From contig OUQQ01000043.1 in NCBI GenBank assembly GCA_900404475.1, forward strand, positions 1-60,755: a stretch of DNA of 60,755 nt, written 5' to 3'. This DNA is from Spongospora subterranea (taxonomy: Eukaryota > Endomyxa > Phytomyxea > Plasmodiophorida > Plasmodiophoridae). A program made the position numbers and the translations under genes. Under the pieces are notes generated by a model. The model was not told the origin of the DNA. It saw only the letters and a list, made by a program, of their open reading frames with translations, and searched no databases. Below, one piece after another: positions 22,285 to 31,680 of this stretch; the stretch's first letter is position 1, and every line of letters begins with the position of its first letter.

Positions 22285-23465
22285 CGAGTTCGATTGCGAA
22301 TGCGATCCTATCCCGCTCAGATTGCTGCAATCCTCAAACGTGTCGCGTGCCTGACCTTGTGGGTTCGTGGCAATCGAAGACCAGAAATCGATTGATCAGT
22401 TCCGACCTTGAAGTGCATAGGAATCAGCGACCAATGTCACAAGGCTATGTGGGCTATGGAATTAGATTGGAAAGAGAGAGAGCCACATAACTGGGTCAGA
22501 TCGACCTACAGTTCGTGTTTTTGAAACTGGGGACACGACCGTCGTTTAATGAGGGACATGATCTGAACAGCCGACACGAATGATCCCGGATCGAAAAATC
22601 AATCGAATTTAGAACGTTGTCAGATCTAACGTCTGGGAAAAATTGTCGATGCTCAAGCCATTGATCAGTTGTTCCAAGATTTTATGGTGCTGGGGAGGAC
22701 GTCCCTGTGTTATTTGGTGATAATCGCGGCCGTTCGTTGCAAGTGACGTTGGCACAGTTCCAGGACGGTCAAGGATCGTCTCGAGACGTTGCGTGTTCAC
22801 AATCACTGCTCGTACAGATCGCTGTCCAGTTGGCGGGATCCGTTCGGGAATCCTTGCCCTGTATTGCAATCTCCTTTGGCAAACGGGTTACTTGTCGATT
22901 GGTCACGACTCCACATGCGAATACCTTCTTCGTAATGACGAGCTGCGACATGTTGAAGGTCATCGGGTTGGGGGCGGTTTTGGGCACTGAACCGATGCTT
23001 CGCTGAGCAGATCAATCAATACTTTGCAATACTGGACCTCCCATTACAATGTGTCGTATCAATCTGGTGGAAAAGTGTTTATAGGAAACGACGGAAGACC
23101 TTTTATTCCTTTGAGCTGACACTAGTCAATGCCAACAGAAGTAAGACCAGACCCGGCTGGCTATTCGATTACCTCGTGCCATACAATAGCCGAGACCTAA
23201 TCGAGAGCCTCATCGCTGATAACCGTCGAGATGAGAGGTGTTCGGATCTCGGTCGCTTTACACCCTGCACCCAAGCTCATCCTCTCCAATTTATATTATC
23301 TCGTTTGTGAATCGGAATACAGTTCTGTGTCTGTCAAATAATGATCGAGTGGTTCGAACATAACATGTTCGACCCACTAGGTCGCGTGCGCGATCAGCGT
23401 TGATCCACGTCGTTCTGTTGAAAACAAAGCTCACACACTCGGCAGCCAAAGCCAGTCATTTACCC
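22285..23465. other. Intergenic or unassigned
   Basis: Three overlapping minus-strand ORFs (22609-23015) and a plus ORF (22707-23003) carry no recognised motif. The frame starting MTFNMSQLVITKKVF near 22948 might be part of a gene, but I could not extend it. Confidence 0.3.
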
Positions 23466-23667
23466 ATTTCCCAGAAAATGAATCCAGAAACCTCAAGATT
23501 TTCATAATTTTAGGCATATAGTCGTGTTGAAGGAACTGAAAACTGTCCGAGTTTGGCAATCGCGCCGACTTTTCGCGCTTGATGTAGAAAAACAACAGTG
23601 AAAGCGTTGTCCCGATACCGATCTCAAGAGGGTAGTTCCGGTCTCTGATTTTATTCCAGTGATCTGA

Positions 23668-24657
23668 CTAGTCGCCTTCTGCTCGTTTAGATGGTTCTTT
23701 TGGTTCAGGGGATGCGGCGGCCAAATCTCGCAAATACACGGTCGCATCGAACGGGCCCAAATCTCCACCGAATTCCGACGACAGGATTCGGGCCGGAATT
23801 ACGGCGTGTAATGTGGATAGATCGCCCTTATGCACCGCGAATCGAGATTGCATCTTCTTCGACATGAATGGTCTGACGACCGCCCAGAGCGCGTTCAAAT
23901 ACCACGGGGCGTTCACAACGTGGAATCCTATTGTTGTTCTGAGATAGCGATAGCGAATCAGTGGATTTCATGTACCTTTGAACCGCAGCGGAAGGCATTC
24001 TTGCATCCAAGCGAAGCTCTGTTTGCATTCGGACATGGGCGGGGTGTCCAACAGCTTCATCCCGGTCAGATCCTCGACCAATGCCAGGCCGCAGATCTGC
24101 GTCTCGACACTGGTCAGGATCCTCAACGTGACGAAGACCGACGCGCGCATCTGGTCCAGGAACGAGAACCGCACACGATCCTGCCTTCCCGGGAACAATG
24201 TCGACACCGTCACGCCTTAGGGAACCGATCATCATTCACCCCTCAACAGTTGATCGAGAAAAGGAAACGTCCAACTCAACACACCTTCTGCTGTTCGAAA
24301 TGGCAAAATTCCGGTCATTCCTGTTTCGATGAACGGGCGGACGGTATCTATTGTGCCGGTAAACCAATCAGCGTGATCGCGGCGGAATTCGGCGAACTGT
24401 TTAAGGCGTTTTAGGGCGCGATCATGACGAAATTTGCTAACTCGAAGGAACGCCAAAAGGAATCGGTCGTCGTTGATCTCGGGGAATTCGAAAAGGTGGC
24501 CGTCGTTGGCGATTTCCTGGCGTAGGAAGTCGAGGCCCTGGCGTCGCGCCTCCCCGGTTTCGTTGAGCTCGACCCGCGCCTTCTCCATCAGATCGTCCAG
24601 CGACAGGACCTCTGGCGGTACGTGGCCGCCCTCGGGATGAACACTGATCTCGGCCAT
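23668..24657 (-). CDS. CRAL-TRIO (Sec14-like) lipid-transfer protein, alpha-TTP/clavesin type
   Basis: Three exons (24657-24285, 24215-23976, 23927-23668) give 290 residues. The CRAL-TRIO N-terminal helical domain is visible as INDDRFLLAFLRVSKF and AEFRRDHADWF. The lipid-binding domain follows: FRASV-type segment QMRASVF, then QICGLALVEDLTGM, CLPLRFKGFHVVNAPWYLNA, RPFMSKKMQSRFAVH and ILSSEFGGDLGPF, where the EFGG-type motif closes the domain. Family members carry tocopherol, retinoids or phosphoinositides between membranes; the ligand here cannot be told. Unusually GC-rich coding. It sits between two inverted repeats. Confidence 0.92.
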
Positions 24658-25316
24658 GTGATCGGTCCCCGTCAAAAGGAATCCACAACTCAAAATCAGA
24701 ATCTGCCGGATCTGATCAGGTTCTCATCAACCGGTCATATAGTCCATAATAACTGTCGTGTGTAGTTCTATCGGTCGGGGAATTCAGAGAGTTTGTTTGT
24801 TCCAGAACAGAATTTGTGGCTGTTTTTTTATCCGGTTTTAAGGGGTGTCAATGGTTTTACCCCCAATCTGGATCAGGTTCGCCTGTCGCTGTTTGAGTTT
24901 GGACCGATACTATGCAGCCAGGTCCCTGACAAAAGGCGCTGGCCATGGAAGTCAGGTGTTCAACGGGTTTGATCGAACAGAATTTGATGAGACCGCAGCT
25001 GATGAAATCCAGATGATCGTTGGCCAAGTGTGATCCATATTCCGATTCGACAGGAGTCTGGAAGTGAACAGCTACCGCAATCACATTGGGACAACAATAA
25101 TGATCAGGAACAGCAACAGATTAATGACTTTGATTTAATTGCTGACCAGTAAATACACATTCCTGGTTTGGGCGACTTGAAATCATCGTGATCTTCGGTC
25201 TCTCTGGTTCAGATTGGCAGGGAGGTACGATCATCCCATCTCGATTGTGTTTTTGTTTTCAATATCTTTTGCCATTGTTCGATCTCGCCGCATGCAAATA
25301 GTCAAAATATCATATT

Positions 25317-25440
25317 TACTCGTCGAACAAAGGTTTGAAAAGCCATTCCATATTTGTTCCGGATCATCAGTAATTTGTTGCCGTGCAAAGGGCGTTGGCA
25401 AATAAAAGAACCAAGCGCGAAATGTCGGCGAGATTGCCAA
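25317..25440 (+). pseudogene. Fragment resembling the 5' end of the Tubby gene
   Basis: This stretch matches 43228-43352, the leader and first codons of the Tubby gene, in the same orientation. Shared blocks are TTTACTCGYCGAACAAAGGTT, AAAGGGCGTTGGCAA and ATGTCGGC-type sequence. The ATG of the functional gene is lost here (AATAAAAG replaces AATGAAG). It runs directly into the right arm of the inverted repeat at 25419-25535. Confidence 0.55.
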
Positions 25441-25533
25441 ACTCGGACAGTCTTCAGTTTTTTCAAAACGACTATATGTCCAAACTATGAAAAGCTTGAA
25501 GTTTCTGGATTTATTTTCTGGGAAATAGCTAAT

Positions 25534-25776
25534 TTATAGGTTCTTGATGAACGCTCGCAGGATCATGATCGACAATATCAGGACAACCGCAGCGATGACC
25601 GCCGCCGAAATCAGCACATCGGTATGGTCAATGGGGATCGGGGTCTGCTCGGGAATTTGCAATAACTCGCGCCTGTCGCCCATCGCCATCGATGTTGCCA
25701 AACAGAGCACGAGCGAAAATATGGGGACGATACTGTGGACGATGGATATGGTGCCAGCCGACGATGGCGCAATCAT
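25534..25776 (-). CDS. Small single-pass membrane protein with signal peptide (candidate)
   Basis: ATG at 25776 opens 80 codons: a signal-peptide-like hydrophobic segment (IVPIFSLVLCLATSMA), a short polar stretch (GDRRELLQIPEQTPIPIDH), a C-terminal transmembrane helix (VLISAAVIAAVVLILSIMIL) and the tail RAFIKNL. The frame stays open upstream to about 25866. No family recognised. It lies about 165 bp downstream of the C1orf131-like gene on the same strand. Its stop codon touches the inverted repeat at 25535. Confidence 0.45.
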   Translation of the reverse strand: MIAPSSAGTISIVHSIVPIFSLVLCLATSMAMGDRRELLQIPEQTPIPIDHTDVLISAAVIAAVVLILSIMILRAFIKNL

Positions 25777-25940
25777 TTCTAAATGCTGTGAAACCCTGAG
25801 TGTCTGGCAAGAAAACGGTTTCAACTGCACATTCGAGAACCGGATAATCTCGAAGGAAGACTGCAAACCCCATATTATCCAGAGAACACAACGGGCTCTT
25901 AAGGATGGCGAAATATTGTAAATAAAATAGATTGCTGAGT

Positions 25941-26567
25941 TTATCTCCTGAACATAGCGGAGAGTTTAAATTTGGACCCGGAATTCTCAACGAAGGATAT
26001 ATCTTTCCCGGAAAGCGAAAGTTTCCCAGCCGAAAATTTCCCCAGGCCAATTTTGAGGCCGGAATCCCCCGTCCTTTCGATGGGGTTCTTCTGTCTTTTT
26101 ACAGTGTTCCCAGCGGCGATATCCAGGGCCTCCTGCCTCTTCTCCCGCATCTTGTTCTTGGCTCGAATCCCCTTCAGAATCGGGATCGGCGTCTTGATGT
26201 TTTTTGGCGCTTTCCCACCCAATGAACAAATCCGTTTGGCATCGTACGCTTTCTTCGCTTTCTTGTCAAGCCCAGACGCTCCCAACAGTTCAATCAACGC
26301 CGCGTCTAATTTGAACGACTTCTTGGTCTCGGCATCCTGATCTGGCAGCGACTCGGCCAGCTCCGGTTCCACGCGAATTCGATCAATTCGCGATGACTAA
26401 TTGTCGATATTCAGGACCACGAAACCGCAAAACCAATTCACTTCAACAAACTCCACCATGAAATTCTTTCTATCGGTGGACGAAATGGGCCGATGACCAG
26501 TTGTATGCTTTGGGCGCCGGCGCTCACACGTCCCATCGACGATTTCAACAGAGGGTCGGGTCGCCAT
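25941..26567 (-). CDS. C1orf131-like (DUF4602) basic nuclear protein
   Basis: Two exons (26567-26442, 26396-25941; 45-nt intron GTGAAT...ATTAG) give 193 residues. The C-terminal half carries a Lys/Arg-rich helix with KRICSLGGKAPKN and ILKGIRAKNKMREKRQEALD, the layout of DUF4602 proteins such as human C1orf131, which is linked to small-subunit ribosome assembly. The first exon starts MATRPSVEIVDG and ends FMVEFVE. Assignment rests on this motif pattern; other basic nucleolar proteins remain possible. Confidence 0.55.
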
Positions 26568-27180
26568 CGTTACAGGCAAATGTGACCCGTCAAATCCGCC
26601 ACGGACATTTTGCGTTACCGGCAATCCGGCATTGCTGAGTGGATTTCAGATTTCCTATCTCTTGAGTGCTCTTGGCCAGTCTTTGAGCAGAGCATTTTAA
26701 CTCACCTCAATTCGCATTTGCCAGTCTCCTTGCTTACTCTATAGCGCCAATGCAACGCTGCTAGTAATTTATTAGCGTCGAAATAGTTGTTTTGCTAAGG
26801 GACTACCACCATTCGTGACGGTAAAAACTCTCTATGTAGGGACCGGCGCCCACAGGTGCCGGGATAGTTTCGCTTAAACATACAGCTCGGTTATATAGTA
26901 ATACATTGTGTGCTACGTACTGTGTCACCGGTCACGAAAGGGTTTCATTGGCGCTAAATGAATTGTTGTGCAATAGGAATCTGATCATTTTTATCAATTC
27001 CAGCTTTTGGGAAGGAGATAGTCATTAATTGCTCTGGATGGTAAATAAAAGAACATAAAAACGTACCGATTTTGTGATTCCAGTGGTTGATTCCAGCGTC
27101 CAACTCACGGTTCTCAAGCGGCTCTCTCTTAGGACCCGAGAATGATGGACTTCAGCCATCATACAGGGGGGACGGTTTTT
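26568..27180. other. No gene recognised
   Basis: Intergenic. A small GC-rich hairpin (about 26845-26862, GGCGCCC...) is present; I looked for tRNA-like A and B boxes and saw none convincing. Confidence 0.4.
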
Positions 27181-27181
27181 T

Positions 27182-27977
27182 TTGGATGGTAAAGGAGGTG
27201 GTTTCCGGTCTGGTGCTGCAGTGCTCGCATGCGATCTTGGCGCGCGGCGGTCATTGACCGTGACCCAGGTTCCTGTCCAGGCTCCGGCGGCTGACCCAAA
27301 CCTCAGCGCGGGTGACGACGCCGCCTCAGATGGCGACGAGACGCTGTCCGATCCTGCGAAGCTGGTGGACATGGTCCAAGCAATCAGGAATATACTGACT
27401 ACAATCACGAGTACCTGTCAAACTTAGCTTCCGATTTGGTCGTCGTCGTGGACCGTTTGACATCACTGGAGCGTCAGCGCGACGATCGTCAACAACAGAC
27501 GAAGACATTCTCGACATCACTTGATGCAATCATGGCATATTGGAAGACGGCCTGGCCGTTATCGTAGAGCAGACACGACTGAAGGAACCGGTGCCAGCCA
27601 AGACATACTCGTCGATGGTGCAATCACCACCCGCATCAACCTGCCTCGGATCTGCACCCCCGACGGTCCCGCAAACAACAGCAGCGCCCGCCCGGCCAGC
27701 GACGACGAAGGTGTCTGGAGACGCTGCCCAGGGGCTGGCAGCGTCAATGCGCACTGGAACCCTTTGTTCGTACAACATGTACGTGAGAACGTTCGTCATG
27801 GACATGCGGCCTGGGCCATTGGGCCCAATACGCCGAGGGTTAAACAGGCTGGGCGTCTGCCCCCGTCCCATGGAGTTGAGTTTTCTTGGCCGAGCGCCAA
27901 TCCTGGAGATCACAACTTTCGAAAGCGAGAGTTTCCAGGATTGTCGAGTGGAGTGTCGTGCTCTTTCGCGGGAGTAG
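27182..27977 (+). mobile_element. LINE ORF1-like fragment
   Basis: Three overlapping frames chain into one degraded protein: 27182-27424 (start, Ala/Pro-rich), about 27401-27565 with a coiled coil (DLVVVVDRLTSLERQRDD), and 27540-27977 ending with IRRGLNRLGVCPRPMELSFL and APILEITTFES. The last block has the pattern of nucleic-acid-binding ORF1/gag segments from non-LTR elements. Frameshifts separate all three. Family placement is by resemblance only. Confidence 0.4.
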
Positions 27978-28245
27978 ATGTTCATCGAACGAGACGTCCC
28001 TACTAATGAATAGACGATGTGTGTGCTCCTCCTGTAATTGATACCCCTTTTTCGCACACGTTCCCCACCATTTAAGAAGGAAGCTTGACCCTAAGGCGAC
28101 AACATGCTTATTTTTAGGATATGCAACTGATCAAAAGGGATATCAATTACACGAGGAGCACACACATCGTCTATTCATTGGTAGGGACGTCTCGTTCGAT
28201 GAACATCTACTCCCGCGAAAGAGCATGACACTCCACTCGACCCTC
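27945..28245. repeat. Inverted repeat with ~105-bp arms, one arm copia coding sequence
   Basis: About 27945-28050 is the reverse complement of about 28137-28245 with few mismatches. The right arm reads as copia integrase-linker coding sequence (HRLFIGRDVSFDEHLLPRKS), while the left arm is antisense to it. Confidence 0.85.
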
Positions 28246-29105
28246 AACGAAGAAGAAGAACAGGAATCACCACAAACTTCCCCAGCTATACCAACGACAA
28301 CACCGCAACCGGTCAAGGACGACGACACAAAGCCAAAGGTCATCCCATTAGCGACAACTCCGACGAAGGACTCGAATACATCCAGGCATCAGCGGCGCAA
28401 GTCATTCTCGGATCTAACTGAGTCCGCTCGACTGAAGAGAACCTCAGCTAGGATAACGGCACGACCTGCAAGACTATCTCACGAGCAAGAGGATGCCCAT
28501 CAAAGGTCGACACACACGGCGCTCGCAGTTACTGAACCAGCGAACTATCACGAGGCGGTTCATCGACACGACAGTCGCAAATGGCAGCAAGCTATGCGGG
28601 AAGAGTTCGAATCCTTGACCACAAATGGCACGTGGTCCTTATGCAAGCTCCCACCAGGTCGAAAGGCGATCAAATCGAAATGGGTATATAAGATCAAGAC
28701 GAACAGTGACGGGACCATCGAGAGACATAAGGCACGCTTAGTCGCCCAAGGGTTCTCGCAACGCATTGGCGTTGACTATGACGAGACGTTTTCACCGGTC
28801 GCAAATGCTGCTATTATCAGGACGCTAATTGGCCTCAGGGCGCAAGGGTGGCAGGTCCGGCAGCTGGACATTGATACTGCCTACCTCAACGCAGAACTTG
28901 AAGCAGAACTTTACATCACACAACCCGCTGAATTCGAAGACGAAAGAGAGGGGGATAACGTCGTGTGTCGGCTCCATAAGGCGATCTACGGTCTGAAACA
29001 GGCCGGCTTAGCTTGGTACAATCACTTATTAAAACTCCTAATTAACATGAATTTTAGAAAGAGTCACAATGACACTTGCCTATTTATCAACGGCAATGGC
29101 GCTGA
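28072..29105 (+). mobile_element. Ty1/copia retrotransposon pol fragment
   Basis: An open frame from about 28072 encodes the integrase C-terminal GKGY-type block (FLGYATDQKGYQLHEEH and IGRDVSFDEHLL), a variable linker, and the RVT_2 reverse transcriptase: WQQAMREEFESL, IKSKWVYKIK, HKARLVAQGFSQRIGVDY, ETFSPVAN, QLDIDTAYLNAELEAELYI, AIYGLKQAGLAWY. It stops within the palm just before the expected YVDD catalytic box, where the sequence folds back on itself. Gag, protease and RNase H are absent nearby. Confidence 0.92.
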
Positions 29106-29379
29106 TAAATAGGTAAGTGTCATTGTGACTCTTTCTGCTCTACAGTCAAGAGTTAGTAGCTTGTATGGTTCTGACAATGACATCTGCAATAGGCGGTAAG
29201 CCTGATCGTGGCGTCGCCGCTTGTTAAGGACGTTGGTACGATCAGGCTTACCGCCTATTGCAGATATCATTGTCAGAACCATACAAGTTACTACCTTTTG
29301 ACTGTAGAGAAGAAAGAGTCACAATGACACTTGCCTATTTATCAGCACCATTGTCGTTGATAAATAGGCAAGTGTCAGT
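29057..29379. repeat. Nested inverted repeats at the copia break
   Basis: The segment AAAGAGTCACAATGACACTT (29057 on) returns inverted at about 29103-29140 and again direct near 29315, with a further inverted partial copy at about 29355-29379. Between them, about 29143-29213 and 29232-29311 form a second longer inverted pair. The order is A, A', B, B', A, A'. Confidence 0.85.
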
Positions 29380-30350
29380 TAGATTCGAGAATGACTTGCG
29401 CCGCTGATGCCTGGATGTATTCGAGTCCTTCGTCGGAGTTGTCGCTAATGGGATAACCTTTGGCTTTGTGTCGTCGTCCTTGACCGGTATGTGAATGATA
29501 GAGACGTGATAGTGATGCTATCTGTGGTAGGGATGCTACTACTGCACTGAAATGATCAGGCCGAACTGATCAGCGAGATGAACCGAACTGATCGGTGAAA
29601 CGGAGCACGTTTCGAATTGATCGGTGTCACAGAAGTAAAATTTATTATTCCTAAGTAGTCGAGTTATTAAATAAGTAGAGGCATGAGCCCGTTATTTAGG
29701 TATGGGAACACGTGCGTCAACAGTCCATGTTCGTCCAGGTTCGTAGGCTCGGTGTCGGATAGGTCAGGTCCCGGAACTGGCGTAGGAAACCTGCCGTGTT
29801 TTGAGTGATGGGGTCTGCGATAGTTCGTCATCGTTCGTCGCGTGTCGAGCCGAAAGTATCGCCTCGATCGCTTTTAGTGTGGGTGCTGTCCGTTGATAGA
29901 GCGAGCAGCAACGATTGTCGTTCGCCGACTTGCTTGCGGCAGTGCAAGTCACCCTGCACTGATGTGCACCTCAGGATGACGTCGTCACCGTCCTTCTGGG
30001 GTTGCAGTTTGCCGGCGATTTCGCATTTAGGGCATTTCAGCCCGGATCTACAGCGGTTCAGCATTTCCCAAACCGCCTGCATTGTTCACGTGCTCGGGTC
30101 TGGTGCAAGTTTCGATGGTTGCGTGTGCTCGGTGTTACTCTTCCTCAAAAAAAAACATTCAACTCGAGATATACCAAGTGAATGGGTTTAGGGAATTTGA
30201 TTGGGTTTAGGGAAGTGAATTGGTCTTAGGGAAATGTCGAAATGCACACTTGGACTCATGCTCTCACAATGTACTGGTATACTGGATCCACATTCTATTG
30301 GCGGAATAATTGTTATGACGTCGTTCCAAGATTCCTCTTTTTGTTTCTCA
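29380..30350. other. Repeat-derived interval with a zinc-ribbon ORF
   Basis: The minus strand 30082-29828 encodes LKCPKCEIAGKLQPQ...VILRCT...LHCRKQ, a four-cysteine ribbon like those at the N-terminus of IS1595/Merlin-type transposases. The rest of such a protein is not visible. 29700-29722 reads TGTTGACGCACGTGTTCCC on the minus strand, a possible LTR edge. Confidence 0.3.
30183..30236 (+). repeat. Degenerate TTTAGGG-containing repeat, three units
   Basis: Three ~18-19-bp units (TGGGTTTAGGGAATTTGAT and variants) stand in tandem. Confidence 0.6.
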
Positions 30351-30419
30351 ACAAGCAGGACATAATGTTATCACAACCACTTAACTGTAAACTTTAGACG
30401 CCGACCATTTACGCGATGA

Positions 30420-31453
30420 ATTTTTGATAATAGCGAAACTAAGCTGGAGCAGGCAAAAGCCTCGTTCAACATCTTTTCTTATGGCTTCTTGCATCCTTGT
30501 GAAACGCTGTTCGCATAACCAATGGAATCAGGTATTCCCTAGACAAACACAGGCCAGTGAGGATCTGCAAACAATGAGAAAACAGCATTTTGAAGTCGAG
30601 ACCTCTTACCAACCCCATCAACAATTAGCCAATAACGCATGGTGTATTGGCGTTTGTTCACAGTATATGCCGCCTGGTGGGAATTCATCATTAATGATGT
30701 CATGAAGCTACATCAACAAGCTATTAACTTCCGAAACACCCTGTGACACTGTATTTCAGACGTACCAAATGGGACCTCTGAAGAATATTATTTGATGAGC
30801 CTTGCGTACCGACATTAACATGCCAAAACCATTCCGTCTACTGCTGCATCGAGGGCGATCGTAGTGCCTTTGTGTCACTGCTCAATCCTTGTTCACGAGC
30901 AGCACACCACTACTGACCTTGTACTTCCAAAGAACCAACTCAGCCGGGAAAACCACGAGCAGCATTTATCCGAAGCAGGGGCTTCAAATTACTTGCGGTT
31001 GGCGATGGCTGGACCCAACGTCTGCACCACAGTCTGTTGCAGTTAAAGATTAGATACTGACGGTTGAAACCAAACGTACATCGACAAAACGATCAACACA
31101 GAGAGTAGCTGTGCTTCACCCGATTTGAACATATGCGAATTGTTCTAATGCTGTCATTGCCCTTGCAACGTTGACGTTCAGGATTGGCAAGAACGTCGAC
31201 ACTCTGTTCAAAAAACGGATCGATTCCTGGAACTCCTGTTACAAGTTTCAAAAAACAGAGCCCTTCGCATCCTGAACCGACGAGGAACCAAGCGATCGTC
31301 GTTCAGAGGTTCGTGATGAAATATGGTCTGACTCGCCACATCGTCATCGGCTGATGAATCCATGACCACTGCATCCACAAGCTCTGTGTCATCGTATAAA
31401 GTCTGAAAGAACAATTTATGGATGTTCATGAGTAGCGACGACGCATCCCCCAA
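30420..31453 (-). pseudogene. Second PIF/Harbinger transposase remnant (plant_tran type)
   Basis: From 31453 the minus strand encodes RLVPRRFRMRRALFFETC, the RRFRMRRxLF start block of plant_tran/ALP1-like transposases. Near 30600-30690 another frame gives YTVNKRQYTMRYWL, and about 30430-30530 gives RMQEAIRKDVERGFCLLQLSFAII, matching the QExxRKDVERxFGVLQxRF block at the C-terminus. The order and spacing fit one ~1-kb gene, but stops and frameshifts break it throughout. It belongs to a different subfamily from the 12.6-kb copy. Confidence 0.7.
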
Positions 31454-31680
31454 TATCGGTTAGAGGACGTTCCGCGGCCGCGCTGTGGATGCCCTAAACT
31501 TGTGCGTCACGACGTTACGGTCTGGACGGTCACGGACTTTATCAATTGACCCGTAACATCAATCTTTCGGACTTTTTGAAAAACCAACTGACCAATCAAC
31601 CACTAGACCATTCGTCCATTTTCAATTCACTTGCTTTTGTAATTCGCGAAACTAACCTGTATTTTGAGATAAGAAACTCA

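Larger units (their letters stand above)
23466..25535. repeat. Inverted repeat pair flanking the CRAL-TRIO gene
   Basis: About 23466-23582 is the reverse complement of about 25419-25535 at roughly 85-90% identity; both contain TGTCCGAGTTTGGCAATC in one orientation or the other. The arms lie about 85 bp and 760 bp from the CRAL-TRIO coding ends. 24658-25316, inside the pair, has no recognisable gene. Confidence 0.75.

Noticed and set aside
23668..24657. Three independent short ORFs in different frames
   Set aside because: Splice junctions GAAG/GTGTGT and CAAAG/GTACAT join them exactly into the CRAL-TRIO domain with a total length divisible by three.
26817..26980. tRNA or small RNA gene near the GC-rich hairpin
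   Set aside because: No cloverleaf, A/B box or snRNA motif could be built by eye.
28143..28343. Minus-strand ORFs opposite the copia fragment
   Set aside because: They are antisense shadows of the retroelement frame and its inverted repeat.
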